Origin: Sinonovacula constricta
Lineage: Eukaryota > Mollusca > Bivalvia > Cardiida > Solecurtidae
DNA length: 64,000 nucleotides
Assembly: GCA_007844125.1 (NCBI GenBank)
Contig: CM017572.1
Coordinates: 44,801,527-44,865,526, forward strand
Direction of reading: 5' to 3'
Position 1 is the stretch's first letter, and each line of letters starts with the position of its first letter. Of the stretch, positions 48,878 to 62,408 are shown piece after piece. A model generated the notes under the pieces. The model saw only the letters and a list, made by a program, of their open reading frames with translations. It ran no database searches and was not told the origin of the DNA. The translations under genes and the position numbers were made by a program.

Positions 48878-48972
48878 ATGTTCATTTTTATGAAGCCTAC
48901 ATTTGCCACAATGTCATAGTGAATGCTGAAGTTTGCAACGCTTCCAAGTTAAGTTGATTCACGAATGGTGAT

Positions 48973-49056
48973 TATATATATCTGTGTATGCGTACGTGTG
49001 TTTGTGTGTGGGTGCGTGTGTGCGTGCCTGCGTGCGTGTGTGTGTGTTTGTGGACA
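48973..49056. repeat. GT-rich microsatellite
   Basis: Impure GTGTGCGTGC repeats. Confidence 0.8.
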
Positions 49057-49459
49057 TAAAATAGGAAGACAACTTAAAGATATTTTAGCAGCCCGTTGTG
49101 TAATACAGCCCCTACACTAACACACGAGACCAAATGAAAACTCTTATATTATGTTAAAACACCATCAGAAATTGAAATAGTGATACATATCGCCGATGTG
49201 TATCGCTGTATAAAACCCACCAAATCCTACTAATTATGAAGTTAGTATTATGGGTTAAGAGATATCGTTTTCATCGTTTGATTGAATCATGAACTCATAA
49301 TTTCAGTTTATTTTGCATTTTGCTATTTCTTTTAAGCGGCTATTTATCTAATTCATTCTTATGCCTTAATGCGTGTGTACAGGCTAATAACAATTAGTTT
49401 ATTTTCAACTTCCGGTGTAGGGAACCAACGTAATAGAAGTATGTATATAGACAATATGC

Positions 49460-49495
49460 GGGTGTGTGTGTGTGGGGGGGGGGGGGGGGGGGGGG
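49460..49495. repeat. (GT)n followed by a 22-base G run
   Basis: GT dinucleotides lead directly into an uninterrupted G run at 49474-49495. Its exact length may be unreliable in sequencing. Confidence 0.9.
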
Positions 49496-50047
49496 CGTAA
49501 TTTAATTTATTAAGTTCGTGTTATTATATGGGAAATGAAAAATACCACGTTGTTGCCCTTTGTAAAATGCAATCATTTCTGTAGCATGACAATTTTTGTT
49601 AAATAGAACCTGTTTTGGGCTGAATAGATTGGAATATAATTCAATATTAGAGTTCCAGATAGCCATATTGACGTTGTTTAATACATAGAAAGATCGAGAC
49701 ACAATACTCCAATACGTGCTTTCATGAACAAATATTGGACGAAATTCCTTTAGTGGACGTTTATGGACAAATGAATATCGCAAAAAACAAGGTTCCAGAC
49801 TATTAATGGTGGTATCAGACGATGTTTCGCCTGTTATATTGTCATTACAGCATCACTTACAAACAACGAATATTTCTTTACCATCAAACCGACATTTGTT
49901 AAAAAGTAACAGGATTTCGCAATCTCCCGAAGTTTTCCGTAGAGTTGCTTTGAAAATCATTATACAGTTTCTAGGATGGAGACTTTTTATACATATAATT
50001 TACACTTTAACGCTCATCGTCACTTTATTAATCACACACACTCTAAA

Positions 50048-53000
50048 TGTATATTGACAAACCGTGTCCATGTTTATTGACACACCGGGTAAATGAATAT
50101 TGGCACGACGTGTCCATGTATATTTACACACCGTGTCCCTGTTTATTGACACACCGTGTCCATGTTTATTGACACAGCCGTGTCCGTGTATATTGACACA
50201 CCATTTCTATGTTTATTGACACACTGTGTCCATATATATTGACACACCGAGGGAATGTATATTGGCACACCGTGTCCATGCATATTGACACACCGTGTCC
50301 ATGCATATTGACACACCGTGTTCATGCATATTGACACACCGTGTCCATGCATATTGACACACCGTGTCCATGCATATTGATACACCGTGTCCATGCATAT
50401 CGGCACACCGTGTCCATGTATATTGCCACGACGTGTCCCTGTATATTGACACACCGTGTCCATGTATATTGACACACCGAGGGAATGTATATTGGCACAC
50501 CGTGTCCATGCATATTGACACACCGTGTCCCTGTATATTGGCACGACGTGTCCATGTATATTGATACAACGTGTCCATGTATATTGATACAACGTGTCCA
50601 TGTATATTGGCACGACGTGTCCATGTATATTAATACACCGTGTGAATGTATATTGACACACCGTGTTCATGTATATTGACACACCGTGTCCATGCATATT
50701 AATACACCGTGTCCATGTATATTGACACACCGAGGGAATGTATATTGACACACCGTGTCCATGCATATTAATACACCGTGTCCATGTATATTGACACACC
50801 GTGTTCATGTATATTGACACACCGTGTCCATGCATATTAATACACCGTGTCCATGTATATTGACACACCGTGTCCATACATATTGACACACCGTGTCCAT
50901 GTATATTGACACACCGTGTCCATGCATATTAATACAACGTGTCCATGTATATTGACACACTGTGTCCATGCAAATTAATACACCGTGTCCATGTATATTG
51001 ACACACCGTGTCCATGCATATTAATACACCGTGTCCATGTATATTGACACACCGTGTCCATGTATATTGACACACCGAGGGAATGTATATTTACACAACG
51101 TGTCCATGTATATTGACACACCGTGTCCATGCATATTGACACACCGTGTCCATGTATATTGACACACCGTGTCCCTGTATATTGACACACCGTGTCCATG
51201 TATATTGACACACCGTGTCCCTGTATATTGACACACCGTGTCCATGCATATTGACACACCGTGTCCATGTATATTGATACACCGTGTCCATGTATATTGG
51301 CACAACGTGTCCATGTATATTGATACAACGTGTCCATGTATATTGGCACACCGTGTCCATGTATATTGACACACCGAGGGAATGTATATTGGCACACCGT
51401 GTCCATGCATATTGACACACCGTGTCCCTGTATATTGACACACCGAGGGAATGTATATTGCCACGACGTGTCCCTGTATATTGACACACCGTGTCCATGT
51501 ATATTGACACACCGAGGGAATGTATATTGGCACACCGTGTCCATGCATATTGACACACCGTGTCCCTGTATATTGGCACGACGTGTCCATGTATATTGAT
51601 ACAACGTGTCCATGTATATTGGCACGACGTGTCCCTGTATATTGGCACACCGTGTCCCTGAATATTGGCACGACGTGTCCCTGTATATTGACACACCGTG
51701 TCCATGTATATTGACACACCGAGGGAATGTATATTTACACACCGTGTCCATGCATATTGACACACCGTGTCCATGTATATTGATACACCGTGTCCATGTA
51801 TATTGACACACCGTGTCCATGTATATTGACACACCGTGTCCATGTATATTGACACACCGTGTCCCTGTATATTGACACACCGTGTCCATGCATATTGACA
51901 CACCGTGTCCATGTATATTGATACACCGTGTCCATATATATTGACACACCGTGTCCATGCATATTGACACACCGTGTCCATGTATATTGACACACCGTGT
52001 CCCTGTATATTGACACACCGTGTCCCTGTATATAAGCACGACGTGTCCCTGTATATTGGCACGACGTGTCCCTGTATATTGGCACGACGTGTCCCTGTAA
52101 ATTGGCACGACGTGTCCCTGTATATTGGCACGTGTCCATGTATATTGATACACCGTGTCCATGCAAATTGACACACCGTGTCCATGCATATTGACACACC
52201 ATGTCCATGTATATTGGCACACCGTGTCCATGTATATTGATACACCGTGTCCATGTATATTGGCACACCGTGTCCATGTATATTGGCACGACGTGTCCAT
52301 GTATATTGACACACCGTGTCCATGTATATTGCCACGACGTGTCCCTGTATATTGACACACCGTGTCCATGCATATTGACACACCGTGTCCCTGTATATTG
52401 ACACACCGTGTCCATGTATATTGGCACACCGTGTCCATGTATATTGATACACCGTGTCCATGTATATTGGCACACCGTGTCCATGTATATTGGCACGACG
52501 TGTCCATGTATATTGACATACCGTGTCCATGTATATTGGCATACCGTGTCCCTGTATATTGGCACGACGTGTCCATGTATATTGACATACCGTGTCCATG
52601 TATATTGACACACCGTGTCCATGTATATTGCCACGACGTGTCCCTGTATATTGACACACCGTGTCCTTGTATTTTGACACACCGTGTCCATGTATATTGA
52701 CACACCGTGTCCATGTATATTGATACACCGTGTCCATGTATATTGACACACCGTGTCCATGCATATTGATACACCGTGTCCATGCAAATTGACACACCAT
52801 GTCCATGTATATTGGCACACCGTGTCCCTGTATATTGACACACCGTGTCCATGCAAATTGACACACCGTGTCCATGTATATTGACACACCGTGTCCTTGC
52901 ATATTGACTCACTGTGTCCATGTGTATTTACACTCCGTGTCCATGCATATTAATACACCGTGTCCATGTATATTGACACACCGTGTCCCTGTATATTGAC

Positions 53001-53940
53001 ACACCGTGTCCATGCAAATTGACACACCGTGTCCCTGTATATTGACACACCGTGTCCTTGCATATTGACTCACTGTGTCCATGTATATTGACACACCGTG
53101 TCCCTGTATATTGACACACCGTGTCCATGCAAATTGACACACCGTGTCCATGTATATTGACACACCGTGTCCATGCATATTAATACACCGTGTCCATGTA
53201 TATTGACACACCGTGTCCCTGTATATTGACACACCGTGTCCATGCAAATTGACACACCGTGTCCCTGTATATTGACACACCGTGTCCTTGCATATTGACT
53301 CACTGTGTCCATGTGTATTTACACTCCGTGTCCATGCATATTGACACACCGTTTCCATGTATATTGACATACCGTGTTAATGCATATTGACACACCGTGT
53401 CCATGTATATTGACACACCGTATCCATGCAAATTGACACACCATGTCCATGTATATTGACACACCGTGTCCATGCATATTAATACACCGTGTCCATGTAT
53501 ATTGCCACGACGTGTCCCTGTATATTGACACACCGTGTCCTTGTATTTTGACACACCGTGTCCATGTATATTGACACACCGTGTCCATGTATATTGATAC
53601 ACCGTGTCCATGTATATTGACACACCGTGTCCTTGCATATTGACTCACTGTGTCCATACATATTTACACACCGTGTAAATGCATATCAACACAACGTGTC
53701 CATACATATTGAAACACCGTGTTAATGCATATTGGCACAACGTGTCCATATATATTGACACACCGTGTCCTTGCATATTGACACACCGTGTCCATATATA
53801 TTGACACACCGTGTCCTTGCATATTGACACACCGTGTCCATACATATTTACACACCGTGTAAATGCAGATCAACACAACGTGTCCATACATATTGAAACA
53901 CCGTGTTGATGCATATTGGCACAACGTGTCCATATATATT
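50048..53940. repeat. 3.9-kb satellite of a 23-bp unit, about 169 copies
   Basis: The unit is CACACCGTGTCCATGTATAT plus TGA. Variants (GTATATTGGCACGACG, ATGCATATTAATACACC, CCGAGGGAATG) are scattered through it. The rare CCGAGGGAATG variant recurs at distances that are all multiples of 23, so the register has been kept over at least 1.4 kb with hardly any indel. GACAC-ACC-GTGTC in most units could fold into a 5-bp hairpin. Minus-strand frames of up to 648 codons (50975-52921) and the many shorter frames are products of the repeat, not proteins. Confidence 0.98.
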
Positions 53941-56610
53941 AAACATAAAATCATTGATTCAATTTAAAATCTATTTTCTAGTGCTTTTTGGCAGTTACCT
54001 ATCAAGCGTTCACGCTAATAACAATAAAACCACAATTATTTTCAACTTCCGCTTTGTGCAACGTACTTAATGGAAACATATTTTCAGACATATCGCAAAT
54101 CGTTGCGATTGTTTTATGGCAAGAGATAAAAGCAAGATAACAATATCCCCAGATATATTTTTCAGTCTTATTTAATGGGCTAGCGTTATTATGTGGGGAA
54201 AGAAAATTTAAATTGATGGTGCTTTGTAAAAGACCATCATTTCAGTGGCAAGACTTTTCATGTTAGATATATTGGTTAAATAGAGCCTAGTTTCGTTTGA
54301 ATTAAGTCGTATATAATTCAATAGTAGAATTCCAGTCAGCCATCTGGACGTTGTTTAATACATGGGGAAGACAGGAAGTTTAAAAAAAAAAACGCCCTTA
54401 AATGCTTTCATGACCAGATATTGGCTGAAATCCCTTAGTGGACGTTAATGGACTAAACTATTTGCAATAAAACGTAGCTCCGGACTATTAGTGGTGGCAT
54501 CAGTACATATTTGGGGTTTAGTATTGTTCATTACTACAACACTACTTAAACCATGAGGAGCACTTTTCCTTAAATAGCCGATTTTTGCTTAAAAGTCTAA
54601 TGTTATATAGGAGTTTGCCAAAATTTGTCGACGTTCATTTGCTTCGCGGATAGAGCTTTACACGCGTAGTAATCACAGAGGAAGATGGTTTAAGCATATT
54701 TAAGCAACGCTTTGAATGATGCATCATTACTATTAATAATATCTTTAACAGATGATATAGAAGGAAAACTCTTCTATCAGTTTTAAACACCTTTTTATAT
54801 AAATACTGCATTTAGTTTTACTAATGTCGGAAATTTATTCTCGTTGTTTGACTTTATCATTACAGATTCAATTGATATCGAGTTTTCTAGAGATTTCGGA
54901 CATTTATTTAACTAACTCATCCACATCATGTGCGCGTGCTATAAACAATTAGCCCGCCATTATTGTTCATTTCCGGTTTGTGGAACCTACCTAATGGTTG
55001 CATATTTAATGGCAGCATATGTTCAGACATTGCGCATTGTTTTATAAAAAGAGAAAAAGGCAAGATAACAATATCACCAGATATAATTTTTAACTTTATT
55101 TTATGCGTTTGATTTATCATATGGGTAAAGGAGAATCTAAATTGATGATTTCTGTAGTACAAGAAATTTCATTTTTCTGGTAGACAAATTGGTTAGATAA
55201 AGCCAGTCTGGATTGGTTGGCCTTAATTCAATTATAGAATTCCAGTCAACCATCTTGATGTTGTTAAATACAAAAAAGCCAGGGAAGTTGAGAAATAAGA
55301 TCCAAATAAGTGACTTCAAGACCAAATATTGCCTGATATCTCTTAAGGAGACGTTATGGTCGAATGCATATTTGCATTAAAACATGGCTACTGATCATTA
55401 GAGAGATATATGATCAGAGTAAGTTTTTTATTGTCATTTACAAAAACGATACCCTTGCAAACAATGTTCCTTTTCATTATGCGGGCTAATGCTTAAAAGG
55501 AAGAGCATTTTTAAGTTTACCGAAGCTGTTCTTCTTTTGTTTTTGTTGCCATTTGTTTTGTATTTTGTTTTGTATTTTGTGTGTGTGCTTTTGTTTGTTT
55601 TGTTGTTGTTTGATTTTTGTGTGTGTTGTTGTTTATTTGGTGGTGTTGTTATTTGCTGTCGTTTTGTTTGGCGAACTGATGGAAATAAGCCCCGAAATAC
55701 TTATTCTCTAAGATCCGAGAAATCAGAGAGCGATTCTTGTTCACTATGCCATTTTCTTACAATTGGCAACTGCGAAAAAATAGGAATGGTAGAAAGCGTT
55801 TTCAATTAGGTGTTTCGCATTAAATGAAATTAAATGAAAATTGTTTGGAGTGTTGACAATGAATGGGTTTCGTTTTCACTGTTTGAGTTAATCATGAAAT
55901 CATATTTTCAGTTAAAATGGCATTTTCAGGAGCTCTAACATGCCTATTTATGTATTTCATTCTCTTCCATGTGCACATGCTAATAACAATAAACAGTCAT
56001 TATTTTCAACTTCCGGACTGGGGGACTAACGTCATGGCAACATGTTTTCAGACATTGCGCGAACCATTGCGATTGTTTTATGACGCGAGATAAAGGCAAG
56101 ATAACTATATCACCAGACATGCTTTTCAATTTTATTTAATGGGTTAGAGTTATTTTATGGGAAATGGAAAATGGACATTGATGGCTCTTTGTAAAAGACA
56201 TCATTTCTGCAGCAAGACACTTTCTGGTAGATGTAGTGGTTCAATAGAGCTTGGTTTGGGTTGGATAGAGAAGAATATAATTCAATATTAGAATTCCAGT
56301 CAGCCATCTTGACTTTGTTCAAGGCATAGATGGGCGGGGAGATCAAGAAATTAAATCTAATTATGTGTTTTGTTATCAATTATTTAACGATATCCATTTA
56401 ATGGACGTTTATGGACACATGTTGTTTTTTTCAATAAGACATTGTTTCGGACCATAAGTGGGTAATATCAGATCATTGTTGGATTTCAGTATTGTTCGTT
56501 GGAACAAAAGTACACATACAAACATGGGTCCTTGGTTATCTGGGCTCCTATTAATGTGCCGATATGAAAACTCTTAGAGGACGTCGAAGAGTGCCGGAGT
56601 TTTAGAAAGT

Positions 56611-57113
56611 TGGCTGTAAATCCAGTTAATGAAACATGAAAGATTTTTGATTGTTGCTTCTTCCCTGTAACCATAATAACGATGTTTGAAACCAATTTCA
56701 TATAGTGTTTTATATTTAATTTATTCCTCTAGAACGGTATTTAATATGCAAATTGTGAATTAACAGTCATTTTAGATAGTATAAATTTTCATTTATAAAT
56801 TTTAGATTGTATTAAAGATTATAGGATACTGTTTAGTTTTACTTAAGGTTTGAGTTACAAAAACGTTTCGGTACAAAACGGGTTAAAACAAAAAGCCGAA
56901 GACTGGTCAAATCATTAGGAATAACGCAACGTTTGGTCCGACATAAATCGCACAGAAACCAGTCAGTCGCTAGTCGGAATATTTCAAAATCATAACATAG
57001 TTTATGCTAAAATTTTTAGTTAATATTGTGCCAGTAGGAATGTAATAAAACCACATAAAAATGCATGAACAAAAAAAACCAGTTACATGCTATACAAGAA
57101 GATCGACCCCAAT
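56611..57113. other. Unassigned AT-rich sequence
   Basis: Nothing supported. Confidence 0.4.
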
Positions 57114-57393
57114 TACGGGACACCCCGGGTTCGATCCCGGGCCGCGACGTACCATAGTCGTTAAAAATGGTATTGGAATATCTCTTTTTCTAACGCCCAA
57201 TCAAATATAAGGGTAGTTCCACTACTGGTTGACCCGGTGTCAGGGTAATGTGACTCGGTGTGGTATCATGCCAGGTGTTCACTGCATGCTATACACAGTG
57301 AAAGCAGCACTGTATCTCCTTCAAGTGAACACCATCTCCGGATAACTGTAGTACTGTTGGTGGGACGACAAACCCAATAAACATAAACATAAA
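57114..57393 (+). mobile_element. SINE-A copy 4, 5'-truncated
   Basis: The copy begins inside the tRNA-like head, just before the B box GGTTCGATCCC, and runs to CCCAATAAACATAAACA. Loss of the A-box half is consistent with 5' truncation during reverse transcription. Confidence 0.88.
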
Positions 57394-58839
57394 TAAGCAA
57401 TCTGATCATAGATAACCACTGACTGTTACCGATTTGCGTGTTAATATGTCCTTAATTAACTGACAAATAAGTTATGTTTAATCACGAACCATTAGAAGCC
57501 ATTGTTGAGAAGCTATACGAAGACTACTACATGTATATCTTAAACACACAACTTTTTCAAACTTACGTTGTGTACACAATTTCTTTAGCAGAATAGTCTC
57601 TAAAATATGTTTTCAATCAGGTTTCGAATAAATAACTCGTAAGTTACAAGGTTATGTCTGTTTTACTTAGCATTTTATAGGATAATTATACCAACAACTT
57701 TGATAAAATGAATCCTATTAATAAGTTTATTGATGAGTATTTCGTCTCGCTAGCCGTATAATAGGAATGCGTCTTTTATGTTTAACCAGTCGTACAAAAC
57801 GTAATCATGATACAGCTGTAAACTCAATTAAAGCTTAACGTTTTAAATCGGAGGTTTTATTTTCCTGAATAATAAATAAATTGAAGCTACTGATGTTGTT
57901 TGATTATGTTGACGGTAATGAATTGTATGACACTAATTACTTCCATTTTTAAAATACACAAAATATCGATTTACTAGTCAGTTTTAATGGGAATTGTAAT
58001 CAGTGGTCATTTAAAATGTATTGTATGAACTTGCTTTTTTAAAATGGGAAAAGAATCCTATTAACATTTATTTACCTGTTTAATTGTCTAAATGTGTTTC
58101 TTAAGCATTAATTTAATTAGAAATTAACATCCTTAGTTGATGTTATTAAATGTTGTTTAGAATTTAACAAAAATATCTTTACGTTGTTAAGAAAACATTT
58201 TCGTCGTTTTTTTTTTTTTTGGTTTTGTTTGTTTTTGTTTTTTTGTTGTTGTTTTTTTTCAATCACAATGGTACACAAGAATTGGAAATTTTCTTCCCTT
58301 CCAGCCCAAGTTGTGGCTAGTATTGTCATGTCGTCTTTAAGTTGTTAAGCGACCTGTGTTCTCCTACATAGTAACATGTCAAACCTGTCAATTCATAGTC
58401 AGTTGGTAAGAAATTAGGCTCAATTAATAGTTATAATTATTGATTGTAAAACTACTTAGGTAGAACCAGTGCTGTGGTAGAATTCTCTTACTGGAATCTT
58501 TGCCCGCCATAAACGAAGGTATCTGCAATGAGGGATACTGGTGAATAGTTCCCCACTTAAGATTCTCTTAATGCAAATAGGTACTTGTACCTGAATTACT
58601 CGGTGTTTATCCGTGTTCTATTTGCATGTTGACTTTTGTACTAGCCTGGTGATACTCAAATTGACAGTCTCAAATATACATGTAAATATTAAAGTTTATA
58701 TTAAATATCTTTACCAGCCCTTTTAATGGAATTAGTGCTTATATTTATGCAAAAGAAAAAAAAACTGTTTGAAAAGGTAGTACATGTATACCAGCGAAAA
58801 AAAACTACAATGGGACCTGCTTACTATTTAAAGTGCCTT
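57394..58839. other. Unassigned AT-rich intronic sequence
   Basis: A T run with TTTTGTTTG repeats lies at 58208-58260. The minus-strand Lys/Asn-rich frame at 58117-58329 comes from it. Confidence 0.45.
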
Positions 58840-59260
58840 GGATCTGAGACAAGGCAGACCGTTTTCATATAACCAATGTTCCACATTCATTTAATTGTGA
58901 GAAACTCCTCCCAATATTTATAATTTGACAGTTTCTTGTCACACCAAAGCCAATGACCCTAATACGGTATCACCGGGAACAAGCACGTGTTATTTTCTGT
59001 ATAGTAGGTCACCCGTCCGACACGTGTTTTTTAAATGCGCTGATTGGATGAACAGGTGTTTATGAACTTATCATACAGACAAGGGACCGTAGCAAACCAG
59101 CGAAATTTAACCAATCACAAAGTGGCATTTCATTACGCTTAGAATGCTCACAGGTGAATAAGGAAAGTCTTAAGTGTAACCTCTAGCATGTGAAGTAAGC
59201 ACGGCTCTGAACAGGCCAAAAATACAGACGCACTTCTTAATACCCATATGCATGAGTGCT
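58840..59260. promoter_or_regulatory. Candidate regulatory element rich in E-boxes and CCAAT-type words
   Basis: Two CACGTG words (AAGCACGTGTT near 58983 and GACACGTGTT near 59020), two ACAGGTG E-boxes (near 59054 and 59151), GATTGGATG, AACCAATCAC and AACCAATG lie within 300 bp. This is an unusual density, but the regulatory call is inference. Confidence 0.3.
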
Positions 59261-61839
59261 AATTATCTGAATATCAATAGGGACGCCGATTGTCAGAGAC
59301 AAAATACTTTGTTTATCGTTAGAAAAAATACCTAACATTACTGTGGCAGGCTCTGGCTTGTGGATATGGTTTGCAATGAAGCATCTCAATTTAAGGGTAG
59401 CTAGTTAGCAGACAGCAACAGTAACTAAGGTAAGTTGCATATGGGAACTGGTCATAGCTAGTCGGCACCATTATGACTATAATCGAGACGGCGAAGTGGA
59501 TTGGTGTATTTTAAGGGAGACACTATAAAACGAAACTTTAATGACTTATGTATCATGCTATCATTGTAATGTTCCACAATTATACATGTTTACCCTTTCT
59601 AAATAATTTATTTTACACTTCATTCTTTTCATCTTTCCCGTTACACTATCATTATCTCTTTGAAATCATCTTGAAAACATTTTATATACACGTGTACATA
59701 GTATTGTTTAAGTTAATATCAATTTATTTTCCCCTTGGGTCTTACATCTTCAATTCAACAATGATTCCGTCGATATACACACATAGATGATAAAATCTAC
59801 TTCGTTCAGTTTACAATAACTCAAAATTTCCTCATTTCAGCATATTATCCTATCCATAGGATCGTTTATTATTTTCCCAGATAGCTTCAAAATAACCTAT
59901 CAATATTTTGTCTACCGAATTTCTCCACCTCTACGATATAATCTACTAGTAGTCTTCTTCTGACATTCAACGCCTTTGTCAAAATGACATGTCGAAAACC
60001 AGTTACCTCGAGTCTCAGCGGGACTTTTGTCTCAAATGCATCTCCATATTTTACAGGTCGAGACCCGTAGAAATATAACAATGATTGATTTTTGCCAAGA
60101 AAACGTGGTTCCTGAAGCTCTTGTGAATTTATAAATCGTTTTGACTTTTTTTCGTATAAAAACATGTCTGACTAGCTGAGGTTCGATGACAGTACGGTGA
60201 CTTAAATCGAAACAATGCGGGTAGCTTGATTCATGCTTTGTGACCGAGTGCTGAATATGTTCTTAAAATTCTGACAAAAGATTCTAAGCACCTGTCACAT
60301 AGTATCATCATGTCTCTCTGTCAAGCGAACGTGTCTGGGTCCCCGATGAGCGCTTATATGAGATTTATGCTTAATTACTAACGGTGGTTTAGGCGTTAAT
60401 ATAATGAGTAGAGCTAGCTCGATTTGTTTTACCGTTCCTTAGGGGGAAGATCTAAGAGTAGGAAGTACACTTCTTTAATCATCACAGTATTTTCACATAG
60501 GACCTTTGACAAAAGGACTCAGTCGTAATAATAGTATGTTATATTGGCGTTACATAGCAATCGAAATTTTTAGTTTATTATTGTTACGAGTTTTTATTTT
60601 GGGAGGAGTGTTACCATGACTACAATCCTTACCATCATCACGAAATTCATGTTGTTTTATATGAAATTGCTTAAAGTTATGTCTCCAATACTCGAGTACT
60701 CGAATTTATAGGGTCTTATTGTCCTTGTTTTCATTATGCATGGGTCTGAAATGTTCTTTATTATACTTGAGTACTAAATTTATATCAGCTTGTTATGAAT
60801 CATTTTCACTGAAATCGAATACTCAAACTTTTACTGCTTGAACTCGTACTTCATTATAATCAAGTACTGAACATTATATTGTTAAACAAAATGTTAAATG
60901 TAATGCTCTTAATGCGCAACTTAAATGTGGGCTTTTTATTTCCATTAGAAATAAAATGTTAATACGACGGGATTCTACCTTTGTGCTTATCAAGACTGTA
61001 AAATGTGCAGCCGTATATTAAGCAATTGTACAGAGACACAGCTCAACATGTACACCGGAAGCTGGCCCCTCATGTCTTCAAAGGGTCCTTTAGTAGTTCT
61101 ATGTAGTTCTTTTATTTAATGATAAATGAATCGGTAATCACACATGTAAACTTCCACAGCGGAATAAACTCATCAACTGTTTACATGAATATGTTTACCA
61201 TGTTTATTTATCTATAGCGTCGATTCGAAAGAGAAAAGAGAAGAATACATAAAGTGATGTTAGGAAAAAATATCGGGTGTTTTTTGTGGTGCTAACATAT
61301 TTACCGGTACATGTCATCCACCTTAAGGCACTGTGATTTCTCTAAGTGAATTCTTGGGAAGAAAAAAGTGCACTTTAAATTTAACGTCAAGTTTAAGTTA
61401 TAATTAGAAATTTGGGGTCAAGTAGAAACTTCACGTTGTATGTTTGTTGTAAACAATCTAATAGTGGGGTTAAAATGGCATTTAACATTAAAATATGCTG
61501 TTGTTGTATTGGGGTTGTTTTATTATTTATGAGAAATGGTTCTGTTTAACGATAATTAAGATCTTTAATGAACTAACAACCAAATACACAACACAGGCAA
61601 TTAAATATAACAACATAAAAACAATTACAGTCATTTATTTACGTTGTGTCTGAATTTGTTTCTTAAGACACAATTCGACAATTTACAATGCGGAAGTCGA
61701 AAACTATTTAATCTCAAATTCTCTTAACAACGAGGGAAATATCCCACAAAATTTGCATGCAATCAGGTTGACAGTGTATAGTTTCGACAAATTGTGTATA
61801 CTTGTTAGCTAAAGAGGTAGTGGTTAGTTTCTCCAATTT
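59261..61839. other. Unassigned intronic sequence
   Basis: A worn repeat of ATACTCGAGTACT-like words occurs near 60690, 60770, 60827 and 60871. The minus-strand 92-codon frame at 59887-60165 has a fairly protein-like mix of residues but no recognised domain and is not called. Confidence 0.4.
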
Positions 61840-62210
61840 AGCCTATGTCACTGGTGGAATTAGGCTGGCACGATGTGAAGAGGTATCATCAGACAATCCA
61901 ACGCTCCCTTCATAAGCACTAATGACGAGCGTCTATTTGACTATGATCAGATTCGGAAGCCTCCATTAATGAGCCAACAAAGAGGTTTTTAATGAGCGTC
62001 TTAATGATTCCGTGCAGAAGCGACGGCGAAATGGCGCTTAATTCGTCCATTACATTGAAGGACAAGAATTACCTAATGACTTTACCATTTCCCGCTCATT
62101 ACTTCGTTTCTTTTCACTAACTAGCTGTAGTATTTGCAGTAGATAATCAGTATTTGGTTATGGAAACAGTTTCATTAGGCGTAATTGGCGGCCATCGGAG
62201 GAAACTGGCT
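61840..62210. promoter_or_regulatory. Candidate conserved non-coding element with repeated TAATGA cores
   Basis: ACTAATGACG, CATTAATGAGCC, TTTAATGAGCG, CTTAATGATTCC and CCTAATGAC lie within about 160 bp, together with ACTATGATCAGATTC and GCGCTTAATTCG. Five ATTA/TAAT cores with a shared TGA flank suggest clustered binding sites for one factor. Function is inferred. Confidence 0.3.
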
Positions 62211-62408
62211 AAATGTCTTGTGGAATGTAGGCACTCAAGAACAATGTACTGGTAGATGACGAGAACAGATATTAGGAGAATGGAAACGAGCGAAGATAGA
62301 GATTTAGCAAAGACTTGGACCGCGGGGATTAAACTTAGGGATACGACAGACATACAGAGAGGCATATACATTGAGGGACGGATTGTTTTCACAAACTGGT
62401 GGGTTGTC

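Larger units (their letters stand above)
47228..56610 (+). repeat. Array of diverged ~0.9-1.05-kb units in the same orientation
   Basis: The landmark CTTCCGG or a variant, usually preceded by GCTAATAACAAT-like sequence, occurs at 47241, 49409, 54046, 54970 and 56010. Each is followed, in constant order, by a line such as AGAATTCCAGTCAGCCATCT, then an ACCAAATATTGG-like word, then TTAGTGGACGTTTATGG, then a GACTATTAGTGGTGG-like word. A unit without a clear start is visible at 48165-48480. Spacings of 924 and 1040 bp hold between the last three. Weak minus-strand frames in each unit (for example 49502-49783, 55137-55325, 56155-56379) share NNVKMADWNSNIEL-like words because the DNA is repeated; no domain is recognised. 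The array is split by a SINE-A and the 23-bp satellite. Confidence 0.8.

Noticed and set aside
50975..52921. A 648-codon minus-strand open frame and its overlapping partners
   Set aside because: They are read from the 23-bp satellite, whose unit has no stop on the minus strand in any phase.
50048..53940. CRISPR array
   Set aside because: The repeats are direct tandem units without unique spacers, in an animal genome.
49502..56379. A family of short minus-strand frames sharing a DWNSNIEL-like word
   Set aside because: The shared word follows from the 1-kb repeated DNA units. Copies have different stops and lengths, and no protein family is recognised.
59887..60165. A 92-codon minus-strand frame with protein-like composition
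   Set aside because: No family recognised, no splice context noticed, and within chance length for a 64-kb window.
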